A stretch of 64,000 nucleotides of DNA from Bremia lactucae (Eukaryota; Oomycota; Peronosporomycetes; Peronosporales; Peronosporaceae). The stretch covers positions 2,442,267 to 2,506,266 of the forward strand of contig NC_090623.1 of the NCBI RefSeq assembly GCF_004359215.1, given 5' to 3'. The notes beneath the pieces are model-generated. The model had not been told where the DNA came from. It made no database searches and saw only the letters and a program-made list of their open reading frames with translations. Positions 22,066 through 31,842 of this stretch are shown piece by piece (positions within the stretch are counted from its first letter, which is position 1; the number at the start of each line of letters is the position of its first letter). Both the position numbers and the translations under genes were made by a program.

Positions 22066-23696
22066 ATGAAGAACAAATTAATGCGGGGTGTTGATAGTGC
22101 TGCGCCTTCGGCTGCAGTTTGTGCAGCCACGGGTGACGCACTGTTATCTCTTGCGGCAGACGTTTCGTCTGCCGTAGTATCTCCCGCTCGCACACCACTA
22201 GATGTTGCGGGTGCGCGTGGTGATTCACCACGCGTATACGATTCCTCTTGGAGGTCGACTACGAATGCGAGTCGGACGAAACGGCCGACTCGGGGTAAAT
22301 AGAACAGTCGTCTGATAGACGTCAGACGGCTGACTATGAGCCTTCGAATGAGAGGGCTCACTCTGAAAGACGAGTTATTAGTCTTTTTGTTCCGACGATG
22401 AAGATGATTCCTCATCGCCCGTACGATCTCCCATACGGTCACCTGCACGTGTTTCTGTGCAAGGTGATGACGATGGCGTAAGCCATCGTAAGAAAAGTTC
22501 TTGTGGTACCCCTGCTTCAGTGAGTACCACTCAAGGGAGTGAAGACAGTAAAATGTCTCATCTTGCTCCTGAAAAGAAGCCAAGCTTTTCCAGAAAGGCT
22601 TATCAATAGCTTGTCCCGAGAGACTACTCCTCACAATTAATATCTCTCATTTATTGCGACAAAGCTACATGGCCTTGATCCCAGCGCGAAGAACTTTTGT
22701 GCTGAGGAAGATTTTTATGTCGATGCTTTTCTTAAGCATCGATGGTTTAGTGGCAAGTCTCGCTTATGCAAGCCTGGAGCGCTTGCATTCGCGAAGTCAA
22801 AGACATTGAACGCAAGGCCTGGCTTCAAAAACTTAACGCTAATCGCGTTAAATTTGAGAAAAGAACTTTAACCGGTGCAAAGTATAAATTGCATCGGTTG
22901 TCACGTGAGGTGATCCCTGTCCGTGTGGTGTTGACAACACGAAGAGGGTAGAAGGGGATGTCTATTCCCTTTCTTCGCCCTGGGGAAGGGCTCGCATCTC
23001 TATTGAGATGCGTGACGCGATTGACGTTTTGCAATCGGTTTACAAGCGCCAGGAGCGCGTGATTCCCGATGGGCCTTCTGAACCATCGGATGGGTCTCGT
23101 CATACTGACGGACGAGGCCCTCAATGTCAGCAACCAGCTGGGAACGAGGATCCTAGCTGTCATGTGAAGGTGGATAACAACGACAGCGAACAAAATAACT
23201 CGTTCGCTGCCACTTCACATCACGGTGGTTCTGGATACGTTCCACAAAAAACGCTGATAACCGTGGGAATCCACCAATGCTTGTGGTGGAGGAGGAAAAA
23301 TTAGATCCAAACCGTATGTCGGATCTGATGTCGAGGATCGACAAAATCGATCACTTGCTCCATCATTTGGAGGGAGGACCTGACCACGAGCGCGGCAAGC
23401 GTCCCTCGTTGGAGCAGACGGTGCAGGCTCATCATATCGAGCGGTTGAAAGACCGCTCGAAGAGTGCGTACTCCATGTTGGAGTACGAACGGAAATATCA
23501 TGCTGCTCGTGATGAGCTGTCGTCACCTCATCGCAGTTTCCACGATATTCGGAACCGGCATCAGAAACTTCAGGCTCAACATGGGAATCTGGTTCGTGGC
23601 CACAAGAATTTTTTAGATTTTCTTGAGAAGGGTGGTCAAATCCGTCCTCGGAAAAAACCGCGTACTGATGGTTCGGGCGGAGCCGACCAACATTAA
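22066..23696 (+). pseudogene. Antisense open reading region in the family B element (coiled-coil protein, frameshifted)
   Basis: This region runs opposite to the element's gag-pol. An ATG at 22066, 118 bp inside the 3' LTR, opens an Ala/Ser-rich frame. With frame changes it continues through a Ser/Asp-rich acidic stretch (DDEDDSSSPVRSPIRSPARV near 22397-22457) and a block AFAKSKTLNARPGFKNLT near 22788-22841. The C-terminal frame 23277-23696 (139 codons) is uninterrupted. It has charged coiled-coil-like heptads (RIDKIDHLLHHLEG; ERLKDRSKSAYSMLEYERKY) and ends with a basic GQIRPRKKPRTDG segment that could be a nuclear signal. Only the last part (about 23050-23696) overlaps sense integrase/chromodomain codons; 22066-23050 has no sense coding. 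Homologous segments occur at 34500-35450 and 63840-64000. No known family is recognised. Confidence 0.5.
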
Positions 23697-24660
23697 ACGT
23701 AGGATGCGAACGCATCCTACGTGGCAATTCTATTGTGTACGCATTGCCTCTGCGATGCAGTACACGGAAAGGACCAATGAACTGGGCTAGTAGTTTACTG
23801 CTACCCACATTAGTGACTAATTGCTTAGGTAAGTTTACCGTAGAGAGTAGCACTAGGTCATTAATTTTAAATGAAAGAACGTTTGCTAATCCATTTTTGT
23901 CTACGTTCAGCTTCTGACGGTCCACTGCGTTAGCAATGGAATCCTGTACGAAACGGATTACTAATTATCGAGTCAGCAGAAATTCATCTGCTGACTCATT
24001 TGTTCTGTCTTTTTCAGTGCGCTTTGTATGCACTGCCATGAGATTTTTCTCATCTTCGATGTCGATTGCTTCGACATCGACATCATTCGCGTCGTTGGTA
24101 ACTTCGACGCGTGATAGCATGAGTCAGAAATGGTTTTGCTCGTGCGAGTCCACCCCCCCTTAAACTAGAGGATCCCTCTAATTGGGTGGGTATGCGTGTA
24201 TGGCGTAATTCATTCACGAAGAACGGTGTAGGCATTGTAGACGCATGCACCGAATCTTAGGTGGCGAATTTTACCATTGCCAAAACTCCGCCGTAAACCG
24301 TGGATCTCTATCCGAGACTAGTTCACGGGTAACTCGTGAAGCCGTGGATCTCAATCCGAGACTAGTTCACGGGGTACTCGTGTGTCGATAAAGACACGGG
24401 CACAGCCCGGAGCCGTGATCGACTCTGGTACTACAGCAAGATGAACATGTTGCTGAATCTGTCTACAAATTCAAGGATTCCATTGTTTTCGTGATCTTCT
24501 TCGGATAATTCGATAACGAAGTCCATAGATACGGACTGCCAACATTCTGCCGGAAGTGGTAGAGATTGGAGAGGTGCACGGAATAAAGGGCTAGGCTTCA
24601 CCCGTTGACAAACCTCGCAAGCACGAGAGTACTTGAGCACGAACTGATACATGCGAGGCA
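23130..24660 (-). pseudogene. Family B integrase and chromodomain, broken
   Basis: On the minus strand the zinc-binding cysteines are in SRACEVCQRVKPSP (about 24620-24580). The core start CWQSVSMDFVIELSE is next, followed by frameshifts and a 44-bp tandem duplication. The C-terminal integrase part is open at 23925-23215 (INDLVLLSTVNLPKQLVTNV; FIGPFRVLHRRGNAYTIELP). A chromodomain remnant (QRFLWNVSRTTVM, then shifted) ends near 23130. The element is inactive. Confidence 0.8.
24295..24382 (-). repeat. 44-bp tandem duplication inside the integrase
   Basis: Two adjacent 44-bp units (24295-24338 and 24339-24382) differ at only a few positions. The sister copy at about 33840-33890 has a single unit. 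The length is not a multiple of three, so the duplication by itself shifts the integrase frame. Confidence 0.8.
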
Positions 24661-24677
24661 GTAAAAGTCGCGATTTA

Positions 24678-24777
24678 NNNNNNNNNNNNNNNNNNNNNNN
24701 NNNNNNNNNNNNNNNNNNNNNNNNNNNNNNNNNNNNNNNNNNNNNNNNNNNNNNNNNNNNNNNNNNNNNNNNNNNNN
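24678..24777. other. Assembly gap, exactly 100 N
   Basis: The run is exactly 100 bases of N, the usual placeholder for a gap of unknown size. It interrupts the family B element where about 4 kb of gag and pol would be expected. Confidence 0.98.
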
Positions 24778-24958
24778 TACTTCCGCAGCTGATTAGTCTG
24801 CGGGATAAATAGACATAATGGCCTATACCTATTTATGGATAAGAATTCAGGATATTACTATATAAAGTAATATCCTCCAACTATTATCTACCTTTTAGAT
24901 AATATATTAATTAACAACCTTTAGGTGTTAATTTCATGTAACGATACACCCCGTTACA
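24778..24958 (-). repeat. Partial 5' LTR of the minus-strand family B element
   Basis: The block ends in ACACCCCGTTACA at 24958 and matches the outer 180 bp of the family B LTR. The inner part is lost in the gap. Confidence 0.85.
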
Positions 24959-25454
24959 TTTCTTGCATCCTGTTTGACCCTTTTTTTGTCTATCGTGGTT
25001 TGACAGGTCCAAAATTACATCATTACCGAGCTTTTTAATGACCAACCAAAACGTGTTACGCACAGAATGTTCATGTTGCCATACGCTATCGTGAGCAATA
25101 ATAACTTTTGGTTCACGAAATGTACTACGAATTCGATTGCATTATAGGGATACCGTGTCTGTCACGGTTTTAGCCGTAGATTGATTGACTATTTCGGTCC
25201 GTCAAGTAGCGAAGCGGGCATGACATGAGAAAAGTTATTACCTGCTCGTTACGGCATCCAAAATTGGTTTTGGTGGTTTGAAACACGAATCAAGCTATTG
25301 CTCTAACAGAAGATAAACAATACAATGAATATGAAACGTCCACATAATAAAAACCCTTTTTCCTTTTAACCAATTCAATTTATTAACAATTGTGTGGTAT
25401 GTTGCTTTTATACAAAGTTGCCGTTCTGCAACGTGCGGAAAGCTGAGATTCGTC
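24959..25454. other. Upstream region of ATG5, with a short open stretch on the minus strand
   Basis: No clear core promoter motif is visible before the ATG5 start; the 100 bp upstream are AT-rich with a weak TTCAATTTATT. On the minus strand 25105-24959 is open for about 50 codons (EPKVIIAHDSVWQHEHSVRN...), directly abutting the retroelement end. It could be a remnant of a disrupted host gene, but no family is recognised. Confidence 0.35.
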
Positions 25455-26525
25455 ATGACAAAAGCACCGGCAAGCCCACGAAATCTTCTCAAGCAGCGTG
25501 TCTGGGCGGGCCGACTTCCTGTCGTCTTCTCTCTCGATCCAAATGAAGTCACGACGTTGCACGCACCCCGTCCATTTTACGTGCGTTTAATGCATGCACC
25601 ATTGCCTTACCTTCCTAACCTTCGCGTCTGCAGGCCATGGTGCCTCGGATGAGCTACTTAGTAACCCAGACACGCGACGTGGTGGAGTACTTTCGAGATG
25701 CAGCACCGCCAGTGCCTGCGATGCAAGGATCTTCCATCTGGTTCGAAGCCAAGGGTGTTCCGCTTCAGTGGCACCTTCCCTTTGGCCTTTTACGGGACGT
25801 ATTATGCGGCATAGGTGCCACCGAAGACTCGACCGACTTGCCGTGGGCTTTGACGGTGCATTTTCTAAATTATCCAAAAGAGCACCTTTTGCCCTGTGAT
25901 AATGAACAAAGTATCGAAATGCACTTTATGCATACTTTAAAACAAGCCACGTTTTTGCGCATGGGCACGACAAAAGCAGTAATGGCGTTGCCGGAAGCGC
26001 AACAAACTTGTATTTGGAGTAGTGTCTTTAACGGTACGATAAGTTGGTGTACGATAGAAAAAATGGTGTACGATAACGGTTTAATTCGTTTTGGTGTCTG
26101 CTGTGCAGCTGACTATGCGAGTTATCGGCAAGCTACGCACGAGTTGCACTTGGATGGAGGCGTGGATGCCTCGGCGTTGCGATATCTTCCGCTACGAGTG
26201 CATCTAGACACTGCACCTGCGATTCAAATGCCCATTGTTCCACATCAAAATGGTACGGTTGAAGTTTGATTCGTTCAAATATTTGTTCTTACACTCAGGG
26301 TTAGGTCGTGACAAGACCTTAATTCAAGTCTTAAATTACTTACTCCCGGATCTTTTTCCTTCGGGCATTGCAGAAGACACGGACAGACATACATTCCGGT
26401 TTGTGGTGCATGGCGTTTTAATTCCTGGCAATGTATCCATTGTTGAACTGTACCAACACTTTGCGTACGGTGACGGCTTTCTGTACGTCGCCGTTCGTAC
26501 AATATCTCCCGAGCCCTCGCATTAA
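25455..26525 (+). CDS. ATG5: Autophagy protein 5 (ATG5), three exons, 323 aa
   Basis: Exons 25455-25580, 25634-26252 and 26299-26525 join into one frame. The introns are 53 bp (GTGCGT...GCAG, with CTAAC branch-like sequence at 25616) and 46 bp (GTACGG...TCAG). Exon 1 encodes the N-terminal VWAGRLPVVFSLDPNE segment, exon 2 SSIWFEAKGVPLQWHLP and LPWALTVHFLNYPKEHLL, and exon 3 the C-terminal FRFVVHGV...FLYVAVRTI ubiquitin-like fold. These are the characteristic ATG5 blocks. K145 in HTLKQATFLR aligns with the lysine that receives ATG12. The ATG12-ATG5 conjugate with ATG16 drives ATG8 lipidation in autophagosome formation. The length is somewhat above the human protein (275 aa). Splice sites were chosen from frame and homology, not from transcript data. 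Confidence 0.88.
25581..25633 (+). other. ATG5 intron 1 (53 bp)
   Basis: GTGCGT at the donor and CTGCAG at the acceptor bound it, with CCTAACC 12-18 bp before the acceptor as branch site. Removal joins FY to AMVPRMSYL, as in other ATG5 proteins, without a frame change. Confidence 0.8.
26253..26298 (+). other. ATG5 intron 2 (46 bp)
   Basis: GTACGG at the donor and ACTCAG at the acceptor. Without removal the frame ends at 26269, before the conserved C-terminal part. Splicing restores the frame into LGRDKTLIQVLNYLLPDLFP. At 46 bp it is unusually short. Confidence 0.75.
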
Positions 26526-26616
26526 TGACTTGCCAATAAAAAAAATATATTCACCGCTTTCGTTTTGCCAGTTTTCTCAAAGAATCTAAATTTCGTGCTT
26601 TTTTTGCTGTAACTCG

Positions 26617-28881
26617 ATGCCAGGAGGCACTCACGACACGGCAGGTCGCTACGTTGAGCCTCTCCTAGCCGAGGTCCGGGCACATTTGCTCGAAAAAGAG
26701 CCTGGTCGAGCGCGCTCAGCGTTTCTTCGACTGCCCGATCTCGATTCTCGTCGCAAAACCTATTTCGAGGCGACACTACGCGACTTTTACGCTGCGGGGC
26801 TCTTTGATGTGCCCGTGCTTCTTACGTTCCTCGAAGTGCTTCCGAGCTGGCATTGGACACTCGATGGATGTGCTGTGCTCCATAGTGTCAACGCCGCCTT
26901 GCGTGCGCCGAGTAGTGGCGCAAAAGGGGGTGGCAATGCCCTCAGGGCCCTCGAAACGCGCCAGTGCAAATTTCCCCAATTGCCATTGGCATTTTTCCTC
27001 TTAAAACTTATGAGCCATTTAGAAGGCAGTGCTCGTGTACGCGCGGAAAGTTATTGGTACGCATGGGTGAGTCCAACGTTGCGTGCAGTGGCCAGTGGAC
27101 AGCCACTGGAGCTCAAGATTCTCGCGCGAACTGGACGCAGTGAGTACGAACAAGGCGACGCAAGCAAAGAGGAAGTACTGTACGCTCCGGGCCACACTGG
27201 AATTTATGATAATGACCGCCGCAATGCGTTTTGCTGGGTGGACGACGGCCACGACTCGGCGGTGGCTGCATGGCCGGACGAAAAAGATCGTACAAAAGTT
27301 CAGTGGCGACTTATACCGTCGGACGTTCATTCCGATACCTTTTTAGTCCAAAATGTGCATTTTGAAGAATATTTGTATGCTGCCGATTACGCTAAATTTA
27401 AAAAAGATGCTCGTGGCAAATCGAGAAGTCGGGTATTTTTATGGCGCAGACCCGCGGAAACCCCCGGACCCGCGGGCAAGTGGCAATTGCTTGCGCTAAG
27501 TAGAGACGAAAGAGATGTGTTTGCTTTGTATAATCCGTACCAGCGCGAATTTTTATATGTGCCAACGGCTGAAAAGTGGGATAATAATCGACGTCACGTC
27601 TTGACGAGAGTTGCACCCGATGGAGCCCGGGAAGCATCAAGCACTGAAGGGGGAAACATGTGGTGTGCGTGGCGGATTACGCCAGCAGAACAGTCGTTGA
27701 TGGAACTGGGGCTCGAGGCCTTTTTTGCCAAGCACTACCCTGTTGCCGTCGAGTATTTAACTCAAGCGCTGGACGAATTACCAGATAATACGGAACACGT
27801 GAAATGTTTTGCCTACCGTATGACGGCAAATTTGCGTTTGCGTCAATTTGATTTAGTTGCGCCAGATTTTCAAGCTATTCAGGCCCTTGGTGGCGACAAA
27901 GCGGCAATTTTTCATGGTCTGGCACATTTATGGGAGGAAAATGCCACGTACTTAGCCGCAATGGCAACGTTGTCGCCTGAACTCCAGATTCAGGTTATGG
28001 AACTTGCCAGTGCTCGTGAAAATCCATTTTTTATGCGCCATCAACTTTCAAAGGGAGACGATTATTTCGTACGGCGTGAGTTTCAAGCTGCTATTGCATG
28101 TTACCAAGACGCAGCTACGTGCAACTTAACGATTCCAACGTCGAGCACATTTGAGTATCAAAATATAGAGGATCCCGAGACAATTGGACAACGGGTACGC
28201 GCGTATGTATCGTGTGCCAAGTGTTTTTTTGCCATTGATGAAAGTGACAATGCATGGCAATATTTGAGTATTGCCCATGATATTGCTGGTGTCTCTGTCG
28301 AAGGAGAAGCGACCATTTTGCTCTGGAAAGGCAAGTGTCGTCGCGCGCAGAAATTATACGATGAATCGATCGAATTGCTGGAAAAAGCCTTTGATCGCGC
28401 CAGTGCCGCGTCAACGGCTTCTGTGAGTTTGCCATCCACGGTGCCAATGTCCGCAACAGTGCTGAAGCGGTCAATTTTAATGGAAATGAAGGTAGCTGGA
28501 ATTCTGCGACAAGGTCTTTACAATACTACATTATTGTCGACAAAAGGTATTGGGGAAACTATTGAAAGTAAAATTGTCGAGTTTAAGTATGGGCAAGAAA
28601 GTCTTGCCGGGACAAAAAAATCACTGACGCAAATGATGGACATTTTCCATTGTCCGTTAAGTTTAGAGCTGATGGACGACCCCGTGACGACTCCTGACGG
28701 CAATACATACGATCGAATTATGATCGAGCAACATCTTGAGATCAATGGCTGCTTTGATCCGTTAACGCGGGCACCACTGATGAAATCCCAACTTCATCCC
28801 AATCGTGCTCTCAAGCAGCTCATGGAGTTGTTACTTGGCGATCATTGTCTGGGACTCTTGCTTGCTTCTTGCTCGACTTGA
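26617..28881 (+). CDS. TPR and U-box protein, probable E3 ubiquitin ligase (754 aa)
   Basis: The uninterrupted frame starts at an ATG 91 bp after the ATG5 stop. Residues 677-740 are a U-box (FHCPLSLELMDDPVTTPDGNTYD..., then FDPLTRAPL and the helix NRALKQLMELL), the E2-binding fold of CHIP/STUB1-type and plant U-box ligases. Residues about 360-600 hold TPR-like helical pairs (FFAKHYPVAVEYLTQALDEL; FVRREFQAAIACYQDA; LYDESIELLEKAFDRA). Residues about 195-350 show three similar beta-rich blocks with QW or KW (KVQWRLIPS, GKWQLLAL), suggesting a beta-trefoil-like module. The N-terminal 190 residues are helical and unassigned. CHIP itself has N-terminal TPRs and no trefoil, so this is a different architecture with a related ending. 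The product is probably cytosolic, as no signal or membrane segment is seen. Confidence 0.85.
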   Translation: MPGGTHDTAGRYVEPLLAEVRAHLLEKEPGRARSAFLRLPDLDSRRKTYFEATLRDFYAAGLFDVPVLLTFLEVLPSWHWTLDGCAVLHSVNAALRAPSSGAKGGGNALRALETRQCKFPQLPLAFFLLKLMSHLEGSARVRAESYWYAWVSPTLRAVASGQPLELKILARTGRSEYEQGDASKEEVLYAPGHTGIYDNDRRNAFCWVDDGHDSAVAAWPDEKDRTKVQWRLIPSDVHSDTFLVQNVHFEEYLYAADYAKFKKDARGKSRSRVFLWRRPAETPGPAGKWQLLALSRDERDVFALYNPYQREFLYVPTAEKWDNNRRHVLTRVAPDGAREASSTEGGNMWCAWRITPAEQSLMELGLEAFFAKHYPVAVEYLTQALDELPDNTEHVKCFAYRMTANLRLRQFDLVAPDFQAIQALGGDKAAIFHGLAHLWEENATYLAAMATLSPELQIQVMELASARENPFFMRHQLSKGDDYFVRREFQAAIACYQDAATCNLTIPTSSTFEYQNIEDPETIGQRVRAYVSCAKCFFAIDESDNAWQYLSIAHDIAGVSVEGEATILLWKGKCRRAQKLYDESIELLEKAFDRASAASTASVSLPSTVPMSATVLKRSILMEMKVAGILRQGLYNTTLLSTKGIGETIESKIVEFKYGQESLAGTKKSLTQMMDIFHCPLSLELMDDPVTTPDGNTYDRIMIEQHLEINGCFDPLTRAPLMKSQLHPNRALKQLMELLLGDHCLGLLLASCST

Positions 28882-28931
28882 AAGTATTGGACATGTCCTT
28901 CGCGGTAATACATTAACGTTGACAGTCCTGC

Positions 28932-29377
28932 TGTAAACGGGGTGTATCGTTACATGAAATTAACACTTCAAGGGTGAAAATTAATATATTTTAATGAAAA
29001 GGTAGATAATATTTGGAGGATTTTACTTTATATAGTAATGTACAGAAATCTTATCCATAAATAATTATATCTATCTATCCCGCAGACTAATCAAGTGTAG
29101 ATGTAAACAAAAGAAAGATACAGATAAGTTAAGATAAGAATTCAATTGCATGTTTAGTATTAGATTATAATTAAGTTAGCGTTAACAGAAAGAAAGAAGA
29201 AGAACTTAATTATATTAATTCAGCTTTCATCAAACCCTCTTTTTGCTAGTTGCCTCAAAGAGGAGTCTTCCTCTGCACATATTAGTGTACGTGAAATAAC
29301 GTAAGGCACCACTCGCATCTGAAGCAGTGCGAAGTGAACTTGTACTGAAGCAGTACAAGTCGTCGTACCCCGTTACA
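28932..29377 (+). repeat. 5' LTR of the plus-strand family B element
   Basis: This 446-bp LTR starts TGTAAACGGGG and ends ACCCCGTTACA. It matches the minus-strand LTR at 21532-21947, which is 30 bp shorter. It begins only 51 bp after the stop of the U-box gene, so the element probably lies in that gene's 3' UTR or terminator. Confidence 0.92.
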
Positions 29378-29379
29378 TC

Positions 29380-29390
29380 TGGTAGCACTT
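29380..29390 (+). promoter_or_regulatory. Primer-binding site of the family B element
   Basis: TGGTAGCACTT begins 2 nt after the LTR and is identical to the site in family D. Its first eight bases fit the 3' end of initiator Met tRNA. Confidence 0.65.
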
Positions 29391-29427
29391 TGTAGTCCGT
29401 CCAAGGACCACATTTCCTTCATCTAAC

Positions 29428-30579
29428 ATGGACATGTTAGATGATAGCGAGAATACGCATCACGTTTCTCGTGAAAGTTACTCCTTTCAAGGTGACATAG
29501 AAAGGAGTGCGGTGAAACGAATAAGTGCGACCTTAGGAAACGATGCCATCTTGGTAATTCTGTCCAGTTTGGACAGAGATGCCCTCCATTCAGCCATCGC
29601 GAAGTTCATGCAACATGAACTTGACGAGATGAAGGAGAAATAGCCTTGCTGAATCAGCAAGGCTCTCAACAGGCAGAACTGTTGAGGGTTACAACAGGTT
29701 CAGACCCCTGTACTGGGATGACGCATACGCGTCGTCCCGAAACCTTAAAGATTGACATCTCTGAGTTGGTTTGTCGAGTCGGACGATGCCATAAGGGCAC
29801 GTCACATCGTCGACGAGCAAATGCAAGGCGCATTCGCTCAATCAAATTTGGCAGGTCGTGCCAAAACTTGGGAATTGGGCCTCAAGTTGCGCGACCCATA
29901 CGTCTTTGGGTCGCTAGAGGCTTCTAAAGCCCGGCTCAAAGAGAAGTTTGAGCCGTCAAGGGCTGAGTTCAGAGCTCGTTCAGAGCTTCTGAAACTCTAG
30001 CAAGGCAAGCGTGATGTTCACGCACATGCCCAGCACATACGACTCTTAGCGAGTTGTACAACAAATAACCCAGTCCATGAACACACGTTGATTACGGTGT
30101 TCATGCAAGGTCTAGCGGATGGTCCCGTAAAGACCCACCTGTTCCGCTTGGAACTGGATACGCTTGAAGAAGCATTATCCGTTGCGGAACAGGAGGACTT
30201 TAGCTTGAGACAGGCTCAAGCTAGTTTGTCATCATATCGTCCTCCAAGACGACACGAGTTAGGAGGTCCAGAACCCATGGACCTTTCTTACGTTGAAAGC
30301 GAGAGACCTCGCTTTTCGAGCAATAAGCGATCGCAGAAATGCCATCGCTGCCAAAAATTAGGACACTACGCTCATGAGTGTAGTGCCCCACACCCAGCAT
30401 TGAAAGGTACTGAACGTAATTTCGGACCGTATGCCAAAAAGGGCAACGGTCGCGGGTCCAAGGTTATTGCGAAATCGCAACTGCGAGGCGGACCGCCAAA
30501 AAAATGGTCACGGTCGTTAGGGGCGCAACGCCATACTGATCCAGCAACCTCAAGAAAAATTTGCGAATCTTTTGACTAA
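29428..30579 (+). pseudogene. Family B gag with CCHC zinc knuckle
   Basis: An ATG at 29428 opens 71 codons to a TAG. The same frame resumes at 29752 (SWFVESDDAIRARHIVDEQM; AKTWELGLKLRDPYVFGSL), stops once at 29998-30000, and continues from 30088 with the GLADGPVKTHLFRLELDTLE block. The zinc knuckle CHRCQKLGHYAHEC lies at 30340-30381. A short deletion with frameshift near 29752 removes part of the capsid region. The product would be the nucleocapsid precursor. Confidence 0.8.
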
Positions 30580-30919
30580 AGTTGCTCCAGACACACAATC
30601 ATTACGTGTCTCTGCACCTAGTGATGAGGTATCCCTCATCACCTTGAAGTTGAAAGTGACAAATGATTTATCACTCAGAGCCCTAGTGGACTGCGGAGCG
30701 TCGAATGACTTTATCCGTCGCCAGTCACTAGAGGGTCGTAGGCTCAAATATGTTGAGCGCGACATCCCTCCAACGAGGATGACGGTGCTTCTAGCGACAG
30801 TTGCATCGATAACAGTAATGAAACGCGTAGTGAAATTTCACTACACATTACGAGATTTACAGTATGATGATGATTTCATCGTTCTGGATTTAAATGACAA
30901 ATTTGATGTCATCCTATGA
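30572..30919 (+). pseudogene. Family B aspartic protease
   Basis: The active-site segment reads ALVDCGASNDFI, with Asp encoded at 30689-30691; Cys stands where most retropepsins have Ser or Thr. A later FDVIL block marks the end before a stop at 30917-30919. The frame differs from gag. Downstream, 30920-31840 holds the decayed linker to RT. Confidence 0.75.
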
Positions 30920-31842
30920 TTACCTTGGCTCAGAGAATACGAGCCAAGGATCAGCTGGCAGCATCGATCCGTAAAGATGCCTGCCACTTGTTCATTAGAT
31001 GGCCATCTGATGAACGTCTGGGAGCGTTCACAAGCATGTGGATGTACTACGAGTGAGTGCGATGGCCTCACTTGTGGTACGGTCATTAGTACGACAGGAC
31101 AAGATCATTGTGTGATTACCAATCACCCTGTGGAGTCAGCTGCCGGCGGCTGTACGAATGGACAGGTAGCGCCGAAGGTCCACATTTGATGAGGTCGAGT
31201 AGATTGAGACATGAATGTACGCTTAGCGGGCGACATTCAAGGAGTATACCGGTTGCCCCAAAGTGACAACACGATGATCCTAGGTCGAGTAGAGAGTAAA
31301 CCGTAGAGGGCCCGACTGAGATAGCGCAATCACATTCGGAAGACGTTGAGGGAATAGGTACTTGAGGAGAAATTTCCTTAAATAGTTGAAGTAACTAGAC
31401 TTCAAGATCTCGAGGAATTAATCCCTTGGCAGCCTGTGAATAGATCCCAGGAAAAAACCGAGACATTCAATGTCTTGGTTAATGACGGTTCGAGAGTAGG
31501 CGCTTCTACTCTTGAATTGTATGCGCCTCCGAAGTTAACTTTGGAGATAACTCAATTACCAACCCTAAAACTAAGCAATTTTTGAGAGATCTAAATGGTG
31601 GGAAAACCAAGCAGATCAGCGTACTCCTCACAGAGGACGATTACGTAAACGACATTCGGAAAGCGGTAACTTTTCAGAGAACGAACGGGTTCTCAGCAGC
31701 TCATCGATGGACGAAAGTGTCCTCGATGTGAAGACTCGGCTTGAGAGATATACTTCTCAATCCTGGGAATCACTTAAGTAAAATCCTATTCCAAGTATTT
31801 AAATTAATTCAGGGATGTATTACCTGAACAGTTACATGCGAG

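Larger units (their letters stand above)
21532..24958 (-). mobile_element. Ty3/gypsy family B element on the minus strand, with an assembly gap
   Basis: Both ends are family B LTR sequence in the same orientation (21532-21947 complete, 24778-24958 partial), bracketing a minus-strand integrase and chromodomain region. Between the integrase zinc-binding part (about 24652) and the other LTR lies a run of exactly 100 N, so gag, protease, RT and RNase H are either deleted or, more likely, missing from the assembly. The strand opposite to pol carries a long open region at 22066-23696. No matching target-site duplication is seen (GCAGG left, TTTCT right). Confidence 0.85.

Noticed and set aside
27019..28745. 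Several 60-119-codon minus-strand frames opposite the U-box gene
   Set aside because: They shadow a long, domain-rich sense gene and have no motifs of their own.
25455..28881. ATG5 and the U-box gene as an operon
   Set aside because: Spacing of 91 bp on one strand is common in compact oomycete gene islands; nothing indicates polycistronic transcription.
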